From: Maritalea myrionectae DSM 19524
GTDB taxonomy: Bacteria > Pseudomonadota > Alphaproteobacteria > Rhizobiales > Devosiaceae
Assembly: GCF_000423365.1 (NCBI RefSeq)
Contig: NZ_AUHV01000003.1
Location: forward strand, 744,001 to 808,000
Direction: 5' to 3'
DNA: 64,000 bases
Part shown: piece after piece, positions 51,642 to 60,647 of the stretch
How the letters are laid out: every line of letters starts with the position of its first letter
Position numbering within the stretch: the stretch's first letter is position 1
The notes under the pieces: generated by a model
Database searches by the model: none
The model's input: only the letters and a program-made list of their open reading frames with translations
Told to the model about the DNA's origin: nothing
Position numbers and translations under genes: made by a program

Positions 51642-52331
51642 ATGTCAGAACTCAAAACAACCGCCCGTTTGGCGGGCCTTTCCTATCTCGGGCTGGCCAT
51701 CACCGGCATGCTCGGCTTTTTGCTGCTCCGCCCGATGATTTTTGACCCGGCGGATGCGGCGAACACCGCCGCCAATCTGGTGGATAAAGAGGTGCTGGCA
51801 CGTCTGACCATCGCGTTGGAGCTGGGCGTTGTGTTGACCCAGGCGCTGGCCGCGATCTGGTTTTTCAAACTATTCCGGCTGGTCAATCCGGTGACAGCCG
51901 GGTCCATTGCCGCCTTCGGGCTGGTCAATGCCATCATCATTCTGGTGAGCAGCGCGGCCATGGTCACCGCCCTTAAAGTGGCGCTCACCCCCAGCCTTGC
52001 CCCGGGCGGCGATGTGGCCGCCACCGTGCAATTGATGTTCGCCATCAGCGCCGCCGCCTGGCAGGTGGGCATGCTGTTTTTCGGCCTCTGGCTGATCCCC
52101 ATGGGCTATGTAACGCTCACCTCAAACTGGATGCCCAAAGGGCTGGGCTATGTGCTGATGGTGGGCGGCGTCGGCTATATGCTGAGTTGCTTTGCCACAG
52201 TGCTGTTGCCCGCCAATTTTGGCTGGGTAGCCGAACTGCTGCCCCTACCCGCCACCGTCGGCGAATTCTGGATGATCTTTTACCTGCTGATCATCGGGGT
52301 GCGGCCCAAGGCAGAAGCCGCCAGCGCCTAG
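51642..52331 (+). CDS. DUF4386 membrane protein
   Basis: Inner-membrane protein of 229 residues with about six membrane segments. The start TTARLAGLSYLGLAITGMLGFLLLRP and the GLWLIPMGYVTLTSNWMPKGLGYVLMVGGVGYML segment are typical of DUF4386 (function unknown). ATG 51642 follows AAGGAC. A second member of the same family is encoded at 56,976. It is a lone gene. Confidence 0.88.
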   Translation: MSELKTTARLAGLSYLGLAITGMLGFLLLRPMIFDPADAANTAANLVDKEVLARLTIALELGVVLTQALAAIWFFKLFRLVNPVTAGSIAAFGLVNAIIILVSSAAMVTALKVALTPSLAPGGDVAATVQLMFAISAAAWQVGMLFFGLWLIPMGYVTLTSNWMPKGLGYVLMVGGVGYMLSCFATVLLPANFGWVAELLPLPATVGEFWMIFYLLIIGVRPKAEAASA

Positions 52332-52440
52332 CGACCCGATATGATTATGGCGCAGCCCAAGGCTGCGTCATACCCCAATGGTCAAACATGGCGCTTACCG
52401 AATATGGGCTACCGCATATATTCCATATGCGCCGCTATCT

Positions 52441-52695
52441 TCACTTTGCGCGTTCAAACAAATAAGCAAAAGGTGACTTGGTGTAAGCGATGCCACGGCC
52501 GGAGACCTTGATACTGTCGGCGCTGATCATTTGTTGTTTCTTCGGCACCATATAGCTGTTCAGATTACGGTCTGAGACACGATATTTGCCACCAGATGAA
52601 GTGACCACGCCAATCAACTCAAAACGCGGATCGAGCGCGGCCAAAGCCGCATCGCCATGGCTGGAATTGACCAGCAACTTTCCTCCAATGCGCAC
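52441..52695 (-). CDS. small hypothetical protein or gene fragment
   Basis: Frame of 84 codons that begins at GTG 52695 without a good RBS. The translation (FELIGVVTSSGGKYRVSDRNLNSYMV, QMISADSIKVSGRGIAYTKSPF) is protein-like but I do not recognise it, and the true start may be lost. It is 45 bases after the next membrane-protein gene in the same direction. It may be a decayed remnant. Confidence 0.35.
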   Translation of the reverse strand: MRIGGKLLVNSSHGDAALAALDPRFELIGVVTSSGGKYRVSDRNLNSYMVPKKQQMISADSIKVSGRGIAYTKSPFAYLFERAK

Positions 52696-52739
52696 AGAAT
52701 GCCCTCAGGCTTCTGAGATAAAACCTGCATAAAGCGAGA

Positions 52740-53252
52740 TCAACAGTCTAGTGTCTGATAGCCAGCTTGCTCAAAATAGACTTCCTCGGAAATTTCATAC
52801 CAATTCAAGTCACGATAGCTCCAACCTAGCCGCTTCCCGTTGTGAACCACATAGGCATGTAAGTCGAATTGGTAGTCTTTGGGAGCATTCCGCAAACTCC
52901 AATAGAATGAATGTCGTGAAATTTCGGAAACACCTCGGTCTACCGCTGCTTGGCACATCAAAATCTTCGACGTGTCTTCAGCAACTGAGATCGTCACAAG
53001 GAGCGTAAGCGCCATGGCCAAACTCGCTGTCCAATACTTGGCAGGCGAGAGCAAACAAAAGATTGCCAGCAAGATCAAAAATGTGACCGCAGCGTATGGT
53101 AAAAGCAACAAAACAAGTTGCCTAAACTCCATGCCATCACGGATAGCCATCCAAAGCGGGGCTGGCGCCGTCAAGGCATTCAGAAGCGCCATCAAAGGTT
53201 CAACCCGAAAGGCGAAGTAAACAAAAGCAAGTAGCGAAAGGTGCAACGCCAA
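52740..53252 (-). CDS. hypothetical membrane protein, N-terminus uncertain
   Basis: From TTG 53252 the frame gives 170 residues with three or four membrane segments (LSLLAFVYFAFRVEPLM, LVLLLLPYAAVTFLILLAIFCLL, ASLAMALTLLVTISVA) and a polar C-terminal domain with FDLHAYVVHNGKRLGWSYRDL. The frame stays open upstream to about 53,375, and that stretch also encodes a clear membrane segment (LTYLVLSLGIWIWLLLGI), so the real protein is probably longer. It contains no ATG, GTG or TTG there. A rare start codon or a small 5' mutation would explain this. Family unknown. Confidence 0.5.
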   Translation of the reverse strand: MALHLSLLAFVYFAFRVEPLMALLNALTAPAPLWMAIRDGMEFRQLVLLLLPYAAVTFLILLAIFCLLSPAKYWTASLAMALTLLVTISVAEDTSKILMCQAAVDRGVSEISRHSFYWSLRNAPKDYQFDLHAYVVHNGKRLGWSYRDLNWYEISEEVYFEQAGYQTLDC

Positions 53253-53499
53253 TAGACCTAATGTTCGGCGTAATCCGTTCTTTCGAATTCCCAGCAGCAG
53301 CCAAATCCAAATCCCGAGAGAGAGTACAAGGTAGGTGAGTAAAACAATTTTGAAAATCTTGCCATCCGCCCAACATAATCAAGTAGCTGATTTTAGCTCT
53401 GATTTTGACTATTATGTGTCCCCCAACGCCAAAAAGGCCGCACAGCTTATGCCATGCAACCTTTCCCAATCTGGGTAAGTCAATTGGTCTTTTAGGTCC

Positions 53500-53913
53500 C
53501 TAGCGGCGGTGTTGCCGCATCAGGGCGATTTCGTCCATTTCGGCTTGATCGCGTTTGGTTTCTGCTGCCGCTTCGCGCGCATGTTCGCGCTGGTCGAGCA
53601 GTTCCACCTTCTTCAAATCTTCCACCGCTTCAGCCAATTCGTCCTGCGCGGCTTCAAGTTTTTCGCGCATTTCGTCTGCCGAGGCCATCAAATTGTCACG
53701 ACGGGTTTTGGCCGCCTTGGCAAATGTGGAATAGGCAAAATGATCTGTGTCGGTGATGCCGGTTTTTTGATGCTCAACCTCAATCTGCTGATCCAATTCT
53801 GACGCCATGCGTTCAAAATCAGCCACCATCATTTCAATCTGCATCACAGTGCGACGCTTTTCGTCGACCTGAAATTTCTTCAACCGAATGAGACTCTCAT
53901 TCCGTGACTTCAT
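53500..53913 (-). CDS. fliJ: flagellar export chaperone/stalk protein FliJ
   Basis: Coiled-coil protein of 137 residues that sits in the hole of the FliI hexamer and helps export. The sequence is nearly all heptad-like helix (SLIRLKKFQVDEKRRTVMQIEMMV, then RREALMASADEMREKLEAA-like) with the FliJ-type start. It follows fliI by 31 bases in the same direction; ATG 53913 has the RBS AAGGAGTA. Position beside fliI supports the call, since FliJ is weakly conserved. Confidence 0.9.
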   Translation of the reverse strand: MKSRNESLIRLKKFQVDEKRRTVMQIEMMVADFERMASELDQQIEVEHQKTGITDTDHFAYSTFAKAAKTRRDNLMASADEMREKLEAAQDELAEAVEDLKKVELLDQREHAREAAAETKRDQAEMDEIALMRQHRR

Positions 53914-53944
53914 GACTTGTACTCCTTACCCAACCAAGCCTTCA

Positions 53945-55273
53945 TCATTCATTACCCCCTACGCGGGCAACAATTTCTTCAAGCGTTTGATACCCTTCCA
54001 AAAGGCCCACCCGCTCGTCCTGACGCTGCGATAAAAACGCATCGAGCGCCGGCGCAATGGAAATGGCATCATCCACTTTCGGATCTGACCCAGAGCGATA
54101 TGCCCCCAACCGGATCAATTCCTCCATATCGGCATAAACCGACATATATTCCCGCGCCTTGGTCAATACCGGCTGATATTCAGTCGGCACACACCCAGGC
54201 ATGGTGCGTGAAATAGACCTCAAAACGTTCACCGCCGGGTATCTTCCCCGCTCGGCAATCGCCCGTTCCATCACAATGTGACCATCAAGAATCCCGCGTA
54301 CGGCATCCGCAATGGGCTCATTATGATCATCACCTTCTACCAAAACGGTAAAAAGTCCGGTAACAGAACCAGAATTTTTTAACCCTGGCCCCGCGCGCTC
54401 CAATAATTTTGGCAATTCAGTGAACACTGTGGGCGGGTAACCCTTGGCTGTCGGGGGTTCTCCGGTGGCCAAGCCAATCTCACGTTGGGCCATAGCAAAG
54501 CGCGTTAAACTGTCCATCATGCACAAAACACGCTTGCCTTGGTCGCGAAAATACTCAGAAAGCGTTAAAGTCATATAGGCTGCCTGCCGCCGCATCAGCG
54601 CAGGCTCGTCCGATGTGGCCACCACAATAATGGCGCGCTTTAAGCCTTCCGGTCCCAAATTATCTTCAATAAATTCTTGAACCTCGCGGCCCCGCTCACC
54701 GATCAGGCCAATAATCGCCACATCCACATCTGTGTTGCGCGCCAACATCGACATCAATACCGATTTGCCCACGCCCGACCCGGCAAAAATGCCCATCCGT
54801 TGCCCATCGCAACAGGTGGTGAAGGTGTTGAGCACCTTGACGCCCAAATCTATGGGATTGCCGACACGCGCCCGATCATGCGCCGCGGGCGGCGAAGCCC
54901 GCAAACTATAAGACGTGGCGCCGCGCATAATAGGCTCGCCGCCATCAATCGCCTCGCCCTTGGCATTGACCACGCGCCCCAGCCAGCTTTCATCTGGCTG
55001 CACCGAACCGCCATGGGAATAAAAGATCGCCTTGCACCCCAGCCGCACCCCTTCGAGCGGGCCAAACGGCAAACAAAGAGCATGATCATCCTGAAACCCG
55101 ACAATCTCGCACATGACCCGATCGCCACCACGGGCTTCAATCGCCACGCGGCCACCCACGCGCAATTCGCGCACCGGGCCAATAATCTCCACCAAGAGCC
55201 CCTGCACGGTTTTCACCCGTCCATAGACCTCCTCGGCGTCCATCGCCTCAATGTCAGCGATCAATGATTTCAC
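53945..55273 (-). CDS. fliI: flagellum-specific ATPase FliI
   Basis: ATPase that powers and unfolds flagellar export substrates, 442 residues. Walker [10 protein letters not shown] is at residues 163-171. [23 protein letters not shown] follows, then [27 protein letters not shown] and [32 protein letters not shown], all typical of FliI/F1-beta relatives. ATG 55273 opens the fliI-fliJ operon, divergent from ctrA. A CtrA-like box lies 30-45 bases before the start. Confidence 0.97.
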   Translation of the reverse strand: MKSLIADIEAMDAEEVYGRVKTVQGLLVEIIGPVRELRVGGRVAIEARGGDRVMCEIVGFQDDHALCLPFGPLEGVRLGCKAIFYSHGGSVQPDESWLGRVVNAKGEAIDGGEPIMRGATSYSLRASPPAAHDRARVGNPIDLGVKVLNTFTTCCDGQRMGIFAGSGVGKSVLMSMLARNTDVDVAIIGLIGERGREVQEFIEDNLGPEGLKRAIIVVATSDEPALMRRQAAYMTLTLSEYFRDQGKRVLCMMDSLTRFAMAQREIGLATGEPPTAKGYPPTVFTELPKLLERAGPGLKNSGSVTGLFTVLVEGDDHNEPIADAVRGILDGHIVMERAIAERGRYPAVNVLRSISRTMPGCVPTEYQPVLTKAREYMSVYADMEELIRLGAYRSGSDPKVDDAISIAPALDAFLSQRQDERVGLLEGYQTLEEIVARVGGNE

Positions 55274-55660
55274 GCGGCCTCAATCCTTTTGATTCGGTTA
55301 ATGCTAACGATTCCTTAACCCGGATTCACTATTTTAGGGCGAAATACGCAAAAAAAATTATGTTTTTGCCCAAAGCCATTTTCCCCCCATTCATTGCCAC
55401 TTCACTGAGTCGATTGAGTCAGTTACAAGACTTTCTTAAACTAAATTATTAAGTTGATAACCATTAATTTATTCATATTTTTCAACCGCTTAACCTAAAT
55501 ATGTGATAAGTGTAAATGCATATTGCAGAAGTGAATTAAACTTTGTTAACTATTTCATATTAGGGTTGAATCAATATCCAGTAGGATTTGTTAACGATCA
55601 GGGGCACCGCGAGTGTCGTTGATAAAGGTTCCAAGACGGAACAGGAATAAGGGGAACGAC
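55274..55660. promoter_or_regulatory. fliI-ctrA divergent control region with GAnTC sites and CtrA box
   Basis: There is no gene in these 387 bases. Six GAnTC sites (targets of the cell-cycle methylase CcrM) occur at 55291, 55309, 55323, 55407, 55416 and 55568. A CtrA-like CTAA-N7-TTAA sits at 55304-55318 (TTAA-N7-TTAG toward fliI) and overlaps the GATTC at 55309. GTTAAC and TTAACC half-sites (near 55487, 55547, 55590) suggest further CtrA binding before ctrA, as in autoregulation. The stretch 55430-55570 is AT-rich. Confidence 0.65.
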
Positions 55661-56362
55661 ATGCGGGTACTCCTAGTTGAGGACGATAGCGCCACGGCGC
55701 AGAGTATTGAGCTGATGCTCAAATCAGAGAGTTTCAATGTGTACACCACGGACCTTGGTGAAGAGGGCGTGGATCTGGGCAAGCTTTATGATTATGACAT
55801 CATTCTGCTTGATTTGAACTTGCCTGACATGAGCGGCTATGAAGTGTTGCGCACATTGCGCGTTGCCAAAGTGCAAACACCGATCCTGATCCTGTCTGGT
55901 CTTGCCGGCATTGAAGATAAAGTTCGCGGCCTCGGTTTCGGCGCTGACGACTATATGACCAAGCCCTTCCATAAGGATGAGCTGGTTGCGCGCATTCATG
56001 CAGTTGTCCGTCGCTCTAAAGGCCACGCACAATCTGTTATTCGCACTGGCGATCTGACCGTGAATTTGGACACCAAGACCGTTGAAGTTGGCGGCCAGCG
56101 TGTTCACCTCACCGGTAAAGAATATCAAATGCTCGAATTGCTGTCCTTGCGTAAGGGCACAACCCTCACCAAAGAAATGTTCTTGAACCACCTTTATGGT
56201 GGCATGGACGAACCAGAGCTTAAAATTATTGACGTGTTCATCTGTAAGCTGCGCAAAAAGCTTTCAGTGGCGACCGGCGGCAAGAACTATATCGAAACCG
56301 TTTGGGGCCGCGGCTATGTATTGCGCGAACCAGACGAAAACGAGCTATCAGAAAGCGCCTGA
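55661..56362 (+). CDS. ctrA: cell-cycle master regulator CtrA
   Basis: OmpR-type response regulator that controls cell-cycle and flagellar genes in alphaproteobacteria. The receiver domain (1-120) has LLVEDDS and phosphoacceptor Asp51 ([15 protein letters not shown]). The DNA-binding domain (about 125-230) contains [34 protein letters not shown] and ends [17 protein letters not shown]. The length (233) and the whole sequence are typical. ATG 55661 follows AAGGGGAACGAC; the longer frame from 55613 is not needed. It is divergent from fliI. ChpT, which phosphorylates it, is encoded 7 kb away. Confidence 0.98.
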   Translation: MRVLLVEDDSATAQSIELMLKSESFNVYTTDLGEEGVDLGKLYDYDIILLDLNLPDMSGYEVLRTLRVAKVQTPILILSGLAGIEDKVRGLGFGADDYMTKPFHKDELVARIHAVVRRSKGHAQSVIRTGDLTVNLDTKTVEVGGQRVHLTGKEYQMLELLSLRKGTTLTKEMFLNHLYGGMDEPELKIIDVFICKLRKKLSVATGGKNYIETVWGRGYVLREPDENELSESA

Positions 56363-56392
56363 TCTTAGCATTTGCTTTCAACCTTGCTTCTT

Positions 56393-56416
56393 AACCCCGC
56401 TTCGGCGGGGTTTATT
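56393..56416 (+). terminator. intrinsic terminator of ctrA
   Basis: AACCCCGC-TTCG-GCGGGGTT, an eight-pair stem with a stable TTCG loop, followed by TATTTTTG, about 30 bases after the ctrA stop. Confidence 0.93.
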
Positions 56417-56500
56417 TTTGGGCAATGCTCACTTTCCGTAACCCAAAGCCTGTGCAATATGGGACCAAATTTATATCCCCAGACACAAGCATTGACCGAA

Positions 56501-56995
56501 ATGAATAAGCCCCTTCCCGCGCGATTGAGCCCGGACAGCCCTCTTTTGCCCGACGTCCTGGCGTTAATTCAAGACGCCTTCGCCTATATGGCGCCGCGCA
56601 TTGATCCGCCCTCATCGATGCATCGCTTAACGGTTGAAAGCATCAAAGAGCACTGCAAAACGGGCGAAGTCTGGGTGATCGGTGATCGGCCGGATGCGTG
56701 CATCTTTTTGCGATCCAAAAGTGATTGCCTCTATATGGGCAGGCTTGCGGTGCGCGAGGATATGCGCGGCAAAGGGCTGGCCAAGTCCCTTATTCAACTG
56801 GCCGAACAGCGGGCAGTCGAACACGGCTTCGCCGTTCTGGAGCTGGAAACCCGCATTGAGCTTACGGAAAATCACCGCACCTTTGAGCGGATGGGCTTTG
56901 TCAAAACCGGAGACGGCACCCACGAGGGGTTTGATCGGCCCACCTACATTATCATGCGCAAGCCGATCGTCACGCCTACCCCATCAGCCGATTGA
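56501..56995 (+). CDS. GNAT-family N-acetyltransferase
   Basis: Acetyl-CoA-dependent acetyltransferase of about 164 residues. The acetyl-CoA loop is RLAVREDMRGKGLAKSLIQLAE (V...RGKGLAxxL is the Q/RxxGxG/A motif). The flanking EVWVIGDRPDACIFLRS strand and the C-terminal HRTFERMGFVKTGDGTHEGFDRPTYIIM are typical. ATG 56501 or ATG 56459 could be the start. The substrate is unknown. It ends overlapping the convergent DUF4386 gene by twenty bases. Confidence 0.9.
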   Translation: MNKPLPARLSPDSPLLPDVLALIQDAFAYMAPRIDPPSSMHRLTVESIKEHCKTGEVWVIGDRPDACIFLRSKSDCLYMGRLAVREDMRGKGLAKSLIQLAEQRAVEHGFAVLELETRIELTENHRTFERMGFVKTGDGTHEGFDRPTYIIMRKPIVTPTPSAD

Positions 56996-57686
56996 CCGCA
57001 TCCTGATCAAAGCCTTTGATCACCAACCACAGCCCCATCACCAATTCCTGTGGCGCCAGCACCATCTGCAAATAGAAGCCGATGCCGTTATCCAAATGGA
57101 AGAAATGCAGCAGCGCATAGGCCATATAGGGCACCACGCCGATAAAACCCCAGATGGACAGCCAACGCGGGATCAGCTTGGTGCGATAAAAGGAAATATA
57201 AAGGCAGGTCGCCCCGATCAGAAACGCGATGGTGCCGACCGGTCCGAGAAAGCTCTGGAATTCATAAAGGACCTGGCCCATGGCCTGCAAAGCGGTCGAA
57301 TTATCGCCGGCCGCCACATATTGATGGCCAAGCGCCACAAGGGTGAGCAAGGCCAATACCGAAATCATATAATATGTGCCTTCAAGCGCCCCGCGAAACA
57401 GCACCATGCCCATGGCAAGCTCGAAACTATCTCGTCTAAAAAGCGGATAAAGAAAGATTGTCATCGCCACGAGCGAAAGACCCATCATCAGGATGAAAAA
57501 AGCCCCGACATTAATCTGCGACGCGTTTTCTGCGACCATGGCGAGAAAATCAGGCGTCGAAATCGGTGTGCTGGATACAATTGACGAGACCACTTCGCCG
57601 CCAAAGACCGCACTGCCAATGCCAAAAACAGTGCCCAGAAAATAAAGCCCACCTGCTGCGGCGGCATTCATTCGATAAGTACTCAT
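56976..57686 (-). CDS. DUF4386 membrane protein
   Basis: Inner-membrane protein of 236 residues with about six membrane segments. It begins MSTYRMNAAAAGGLYFLGTVFGIGSAVFG and has IPRWLSIWGFIGVVPYMAYALLHFF near the end, as in DUF4386. I chose ATG 57686; the upstream 32 codons have no gene-like character. It is related in family to the 51,642 gene but not a close copy. Function unknown. Confidence 0.85.
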   Translation of the reverse strand: MSTYRMNAAAAGGLYFLGTVFGIGSAVFGGEVVSSIVSSTPISTPDFLAMVAENASQINVGAFFILMMGLSLVAMTIFLYPLFRRDSFELAMGMVLFRGALEGTYYMISVLALLTLVALGHQYVAAGDNSTALQAMGQVLYEFQSFLGPVGTIAFLIGATCLYISFYRTKLIPRWLSIWGFIGVVPYMAYALLHFFHLDNGIGFYLQMVLAPQELVMGLWLVIKGFDQDAVNRLMG

Positions 57687-57884
57687 TTGAATATAAGCCA
57701 ACCCGCGCGGGCCAGCCTCCTCCCTGTTCCCAAATAACCGTCGGCGGCTTCCACCAACTTTATCAGCATAACAAGGGGTCAAAGACGCGCCTTGAGCTAG
57801 CGCAAGTCCCCAATTTGAGCGCCGCTATTTACAGGGCTATCGCGCCCATGCACACCAGGTGCGCGACAAACTGCAGCCGCGGAT

Positions 57885-58697
57885 TTATTCGGGGCGACGA
57901 AACACCATCGGCAAATTGGGGTCAGGTTTGAACTGATCACTCACGCCCACCAGCGTTTCTGATGCGCCGAGCACCAACGCGCCACCCGGCGGCAACTGCC
58001 GCGCCAGATGGGTAAGGATCTGCCGTTTGGTCTCAACATCAAAATAGATCAACACATTGCGACAAAAGATGGTGTCGAACTGGCCGAGCCGTGCCGGGTT
58101 GTGCAGCAAATTGTGAACTTCAAACTGAACCATATGCTGCAAAGCGGGCGCGATCTGCCATTGCTCATCAATTTTGGTAAAATGCTGCACCAATTGCTGG
58201 GCCGACAAGCCGCGCTGCACTTCAAATTGGGTAAATAGACCCGATTTGGCCCGCGACAGCGCCGTTTGGCTCAAATCGGTGGCGACGATCTCCGCCCCCT
58301 GATGCAACCATGAATGTTTTTTGGCCGCTAGGATCATCGCCAAACTATATGGCTCCTGCCCCGTGGCCGCTGCCGCACACCAAATCCGCACCTTTCGATC
58401 CTCGTCCCGCGCCCGCGCAATCGCCTGCGGCAACAAAGCCTGCTCAAACGCATCAAACGGCTTTTGATCGCGAAAAAAGAAGCTCTCATTGGTCGTCAGC
58501 GCATCGATGACCGCTTGTTGCACCTCGCCCATGGCCATCGGCAAGCTGGCGGCCAAAGCATCGATATGTGCAAAGCCGAACCGCTTCACCACCGCCTCCA
58601 GCCGCGCCTCAATCATATAAATCTTGTTGGCGGACAGCTGAATACCCGCTTTTTGCTGCATAAACCGGGCAATGATCGCCACGCTTTGCTCAAGCAT
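57885..58697 (-). CDS. cheR: chemotaxis protein methyltransferase CheR
   Basis: Methylates glutamates of chemoreceptors with S-adenosylmethionine, for adaptation. It has 270 residues. The N-terminal helical domain is followed by ALTTNESFFFRDQKPFDAFEQ, IWCAAAATGQEPYSLAMIL (cofactor loop), IVATDLSQTALSRAKSGLFTQFEV and FDTIFCRNVLIYFD. ATG 58697 overlaps the cheB stop by one base; the frame extends upstream within cheB but is a shadow there. It is the last gene of the che operon. No C-terminal receptor-tethering pentapeptide context can be tested because no receptor gene is in the window. Confidence 0.96.
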   Translation of the reverse strand: MLEQSVAIIARFMQQKAGIQLSANKIYMIEARLEAVVKRFGFAHIDALAASLPMAMGEVQQAVIDALTTNESFFFRDQKPFDAFEQALLPQAIARARDEDRKVRIWCAAAATGQEPYSLAMILAAKKHSWLHQGAEIVATDLSQTALSRAKSGLFTQFEVQRGLSAQQLVQHFTKIDEQWQIAPALQHMVQFEVHNLLHNPARLGQFDTIFCRNVLIYFDVETKRQILTHLARQLPPGGALVLGASETLVGVSDQFKPDPNLPMVFRRPE

Positions 58698-59782
58698 CAG
58701 GCGCGCCCCGCGATCTGGGTTTGGCCCTGCAACAAGCGATGCAACGCATCGCCCATTTGCGCCAAACTCACCACCTGTTGGGCGCTCCCATTGGCCACCG
58801 CCGCGCCGGGCATCCCCCACACGGCAGACGAGTCCTGATCCTGCGCCAACACAACGCCACCAGCTTGCCGAAGGGCCAGAGCCCCTTCCGCGCCATCGCT
58901 GCCCATGCCCGTCAGCACCAACACGGCCCCTTGAGGGCCATAATGGGCGGCAAAACTTTTCAAAAACGGGTCTGCTGCCGGACGGCAAAAATGCTCTTGC
59001 GGCCCCTGATCCAAGGCAAGGCACAACCCGGCGGCCCGCTTTGACAAGCGCATATGAAAATCGCCCGGGGCGACATAAAGGTGGCCCGCCGCAACAGCCT
59101 GTTCATGCACCGCTTCGCCGCCAGCATAGTGACTGAGATCGCATAAATCCTTGGCCAGCAATGGGGTGAAATGTGCTGGCATATGCTGCACCACAAATAC
59201 GCTGAGGTGACGCGCAAAGGGCCGCAAATGTGGCATAAGCTGAGACAGTACAGGCGGCCCGCCAGTGGAGGCAACCAGCGCAAGCCCCGTAATGCCATGG
59301 GTGTGCTGAATATTTGCCGATTGCTTAGCCATCCCTGCGCGACGTTGGGGCCTTTTTGGCCCCAATGCACGCAGCTTTGCCAACAAATCACGTTCAAATT
59401 CGTCTCGCGAAATCGAGCCGCTTCCCGGTTTCGCCACATAGTCTGTGGCACCCAAGCTCATGGCTTGCAGCGAGATTTTAGCGTTGCGGGTGGAAAGCGT
59501 GGAGGCCACCAAAATCTTGCCTTTCGGCACCGCTTGCAAAAGATGCGGCAACGCCGTCATCCCGTCCATCACCGGCATTTCCAAATCCAACACAATCAGG
59601 TCGGGTTGCACCTTGCGCGCCAATTCAATCGCTTCCGCGCCATTGGCGGCGGTGCCCACCACGCTCAGCCCCGCCTGCGCACCGATCCAGCGGCGCATCA
59701 GCCCGCGCACGACCGCAGAATCATCCACAAGCATCACCCGTGCCGCGCCCGCCTGCCCGGCGGTCGGTTCATGACCATCCAT
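58697..59782 (-). CDS. cheB: chemotaxis response regulator/protein-glutamate methylesterase CheB
   Basis: Removes methyl groups from, and deamidates, chemoreceptors when phosphorylated by CheA. The receiver domain carries Asp66 (LIVLDLEMPVMDG). After a linker the esterase domain shows the catalytic serine in VASTGGPPVLS, His in FVVQHMPAHFT and Asp in TGMGSDGAEGA. Length 361 is normal. It lies between cheY and cheR in the operon and is coupled to cheR by a one-base overlap. Confidence 0.97.
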   Translation of the reverse strand: MDGHEPTAGQAGAARVMLVDDSAVVRGLMRRWIGAQAGLSVVGTAANGAEAIELARKVQPDLIVLDLEMPVMDGMTALPHLLQAVPKGKILVASTLSTRNAKISLQAMSLGATDYVAKPGSGSISRDEFERDLLAKLRALGPKRPQRRAGMAKQSANIQHTHGITGLALVASTGGPPVLSQLMPHLRPFARHLSVFVVQHMPAHFTPLLAKDLCDLSHYAGGEAVHEQAVAAGHLYVAPGDFHMRLSKRAAGLCLALDQGPQEHFCRPAADPFLKSFAAHYGPQGAVLVLTGMGSDGAEGALALRQAGGVVLAQDQDSSAVWGMPGAAVANGSAQQVVSLAQMGDALHRLLQGQTQIAGRA

Positions 59783-59809
59783 TCATGTACTCCAAATTGG
59801 GCCGTTGCC

Positions 59810-60175
59810 CTAGTCTTGGTACAATCCCAAGAACTTGCCTTCCAGGATCTCGCGATCAAAAGGCTTCATCATATATTCATCGGCCCCGGCTTTAAGCGCC
59901 ATGGCGATGTGGCCAATGTCGTTTTCGGTGGTGCAAAACACAATCTTTGGCATTTCGCCGCCAACATAGGACCGCAATTTCTTTAAAAATTCGAGGCCGG
60001 ACATCACCGGCATATTCCAATCCAGCAAAATTGAATCAGGCATATTCTTGGCGCACTTTTCAAAGGCTTCTTTGCCGTCTTCGGCTTCATCAACCTCAAA
60101 TCCGATTTCTTCCAAAATCCGCCGCGCAACTTTGCGGATAACAGTGCTGTCATCTACAATTAGGCAGGTTTTCAT
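59810..60175 (-). CDS. cheY: chemotaxis response regulator CheY
   Basis: Single receiver domain of 121 residues that carries the CheA signal to the flagellar switch. It has LIVDDS (residues 5-10), phosphoacceptor Asp52 (ILLDWNMPVMSG), the conserved Thr in IVFCTTEND, and Lys in YMMKPFDRE. ATG 60175 follows GGGGAAGATTTT; ATG 60190 is also in frame. It lies between cheW and cheB. The sequence is of the alphaproteobacterial type (STVIRKVARRILEEIGFEV). Confidence 0.95.
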   Translation of the reverse strand: MKTCLIVDDSTVIRKVARRILEEIGFEVDEAEDGKEAFEKCAKNMPDSILLDWNMPVMSGLEFLKKLRSYVGGEMPKIVFCTTENDIGHIAMALKAGADEYMMKPFDREILEGKFLGLYQD

Positions 60176-60191
60176 AAAATCTTCCCCCAAA

Positions 60192-60647
60192 TTACGCGCA
60201 GTGCATCAAATCTTGCGACAACATGCTCTTTATCATGCCATCGACTTCCAAAATAGTCATTAACCGCCCCTCATGCCGCACGGTTCCCCGCGCGAAACTG
60301 GCCAAAACCGGATCAATATGGTGCGGACAAGGCTGCACCTGATCCCGCGCCAGCGAGACGACGTCGCGAACACTATCCACTAAAAATCCATACGATTCGT
60401 TTAAATATTGAACATTTATCATCAAACTTGCGGCTTTTTCGCCCTGTTTGCCGCCCAAAATCTGACCGAGATTGAGCGCCAACACAATACGACCGCGCAA
60501 ATTTAAAACCCCGGCGACAATTGATGGTGCTTTGGGCACGGGTGTCAGCCCATCTAATTTATGCACATCGCTTACCCAGGTCACATCCATACTCAGGAGC
60601 TGACCGCCAACTTCAAAACAAACCACTTGCATCTGATCAACGTCCAT
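60192..60647 (-). CDS. cheW: chemotaxis coupling protein CheW
   Basis: Adaptor of 151 residues that joins receptors and CheA. VVCFEVGGQLLSMDVTWVSDVHKLDGLTPVPKAPSIVAGVLNLRGRIVLALNLGQIL is the CheW core with the LRG.I signature, and GFLVDSVRDVVSLARDQVQPCP follows. The start codon overlaps the cheA stop (TAATG). Confidence 0.96.
   Translation of the reverse strand: MDVDQMQVVCFEVGGQLLSMDVTWVSDVHKLDGLTPVPKAPSIVAGVLNLRGRIVLALNLGQILGGKQGEKAASLMINVQYLNESYGFLVDSVRDVVSLARDQVQPCPHHIDPVLASFARGTVRHEGRLMTILEVDGMIKSMLSQDLMHCA

Noticed and set aside
53200-53469. Frame of 89 codons above the hypothetical membrane protein
   Set aside because: The neighbouring frame over the same bases is far more membrane-protein-like; this one is probably a shadow.
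58698-59024. 109-codon N-terminal extension of the CheR frame
   Set aside because: It lies inside cheB in another frame; the CheR domain starts at ATG 58697 with the cheB stop overlap.
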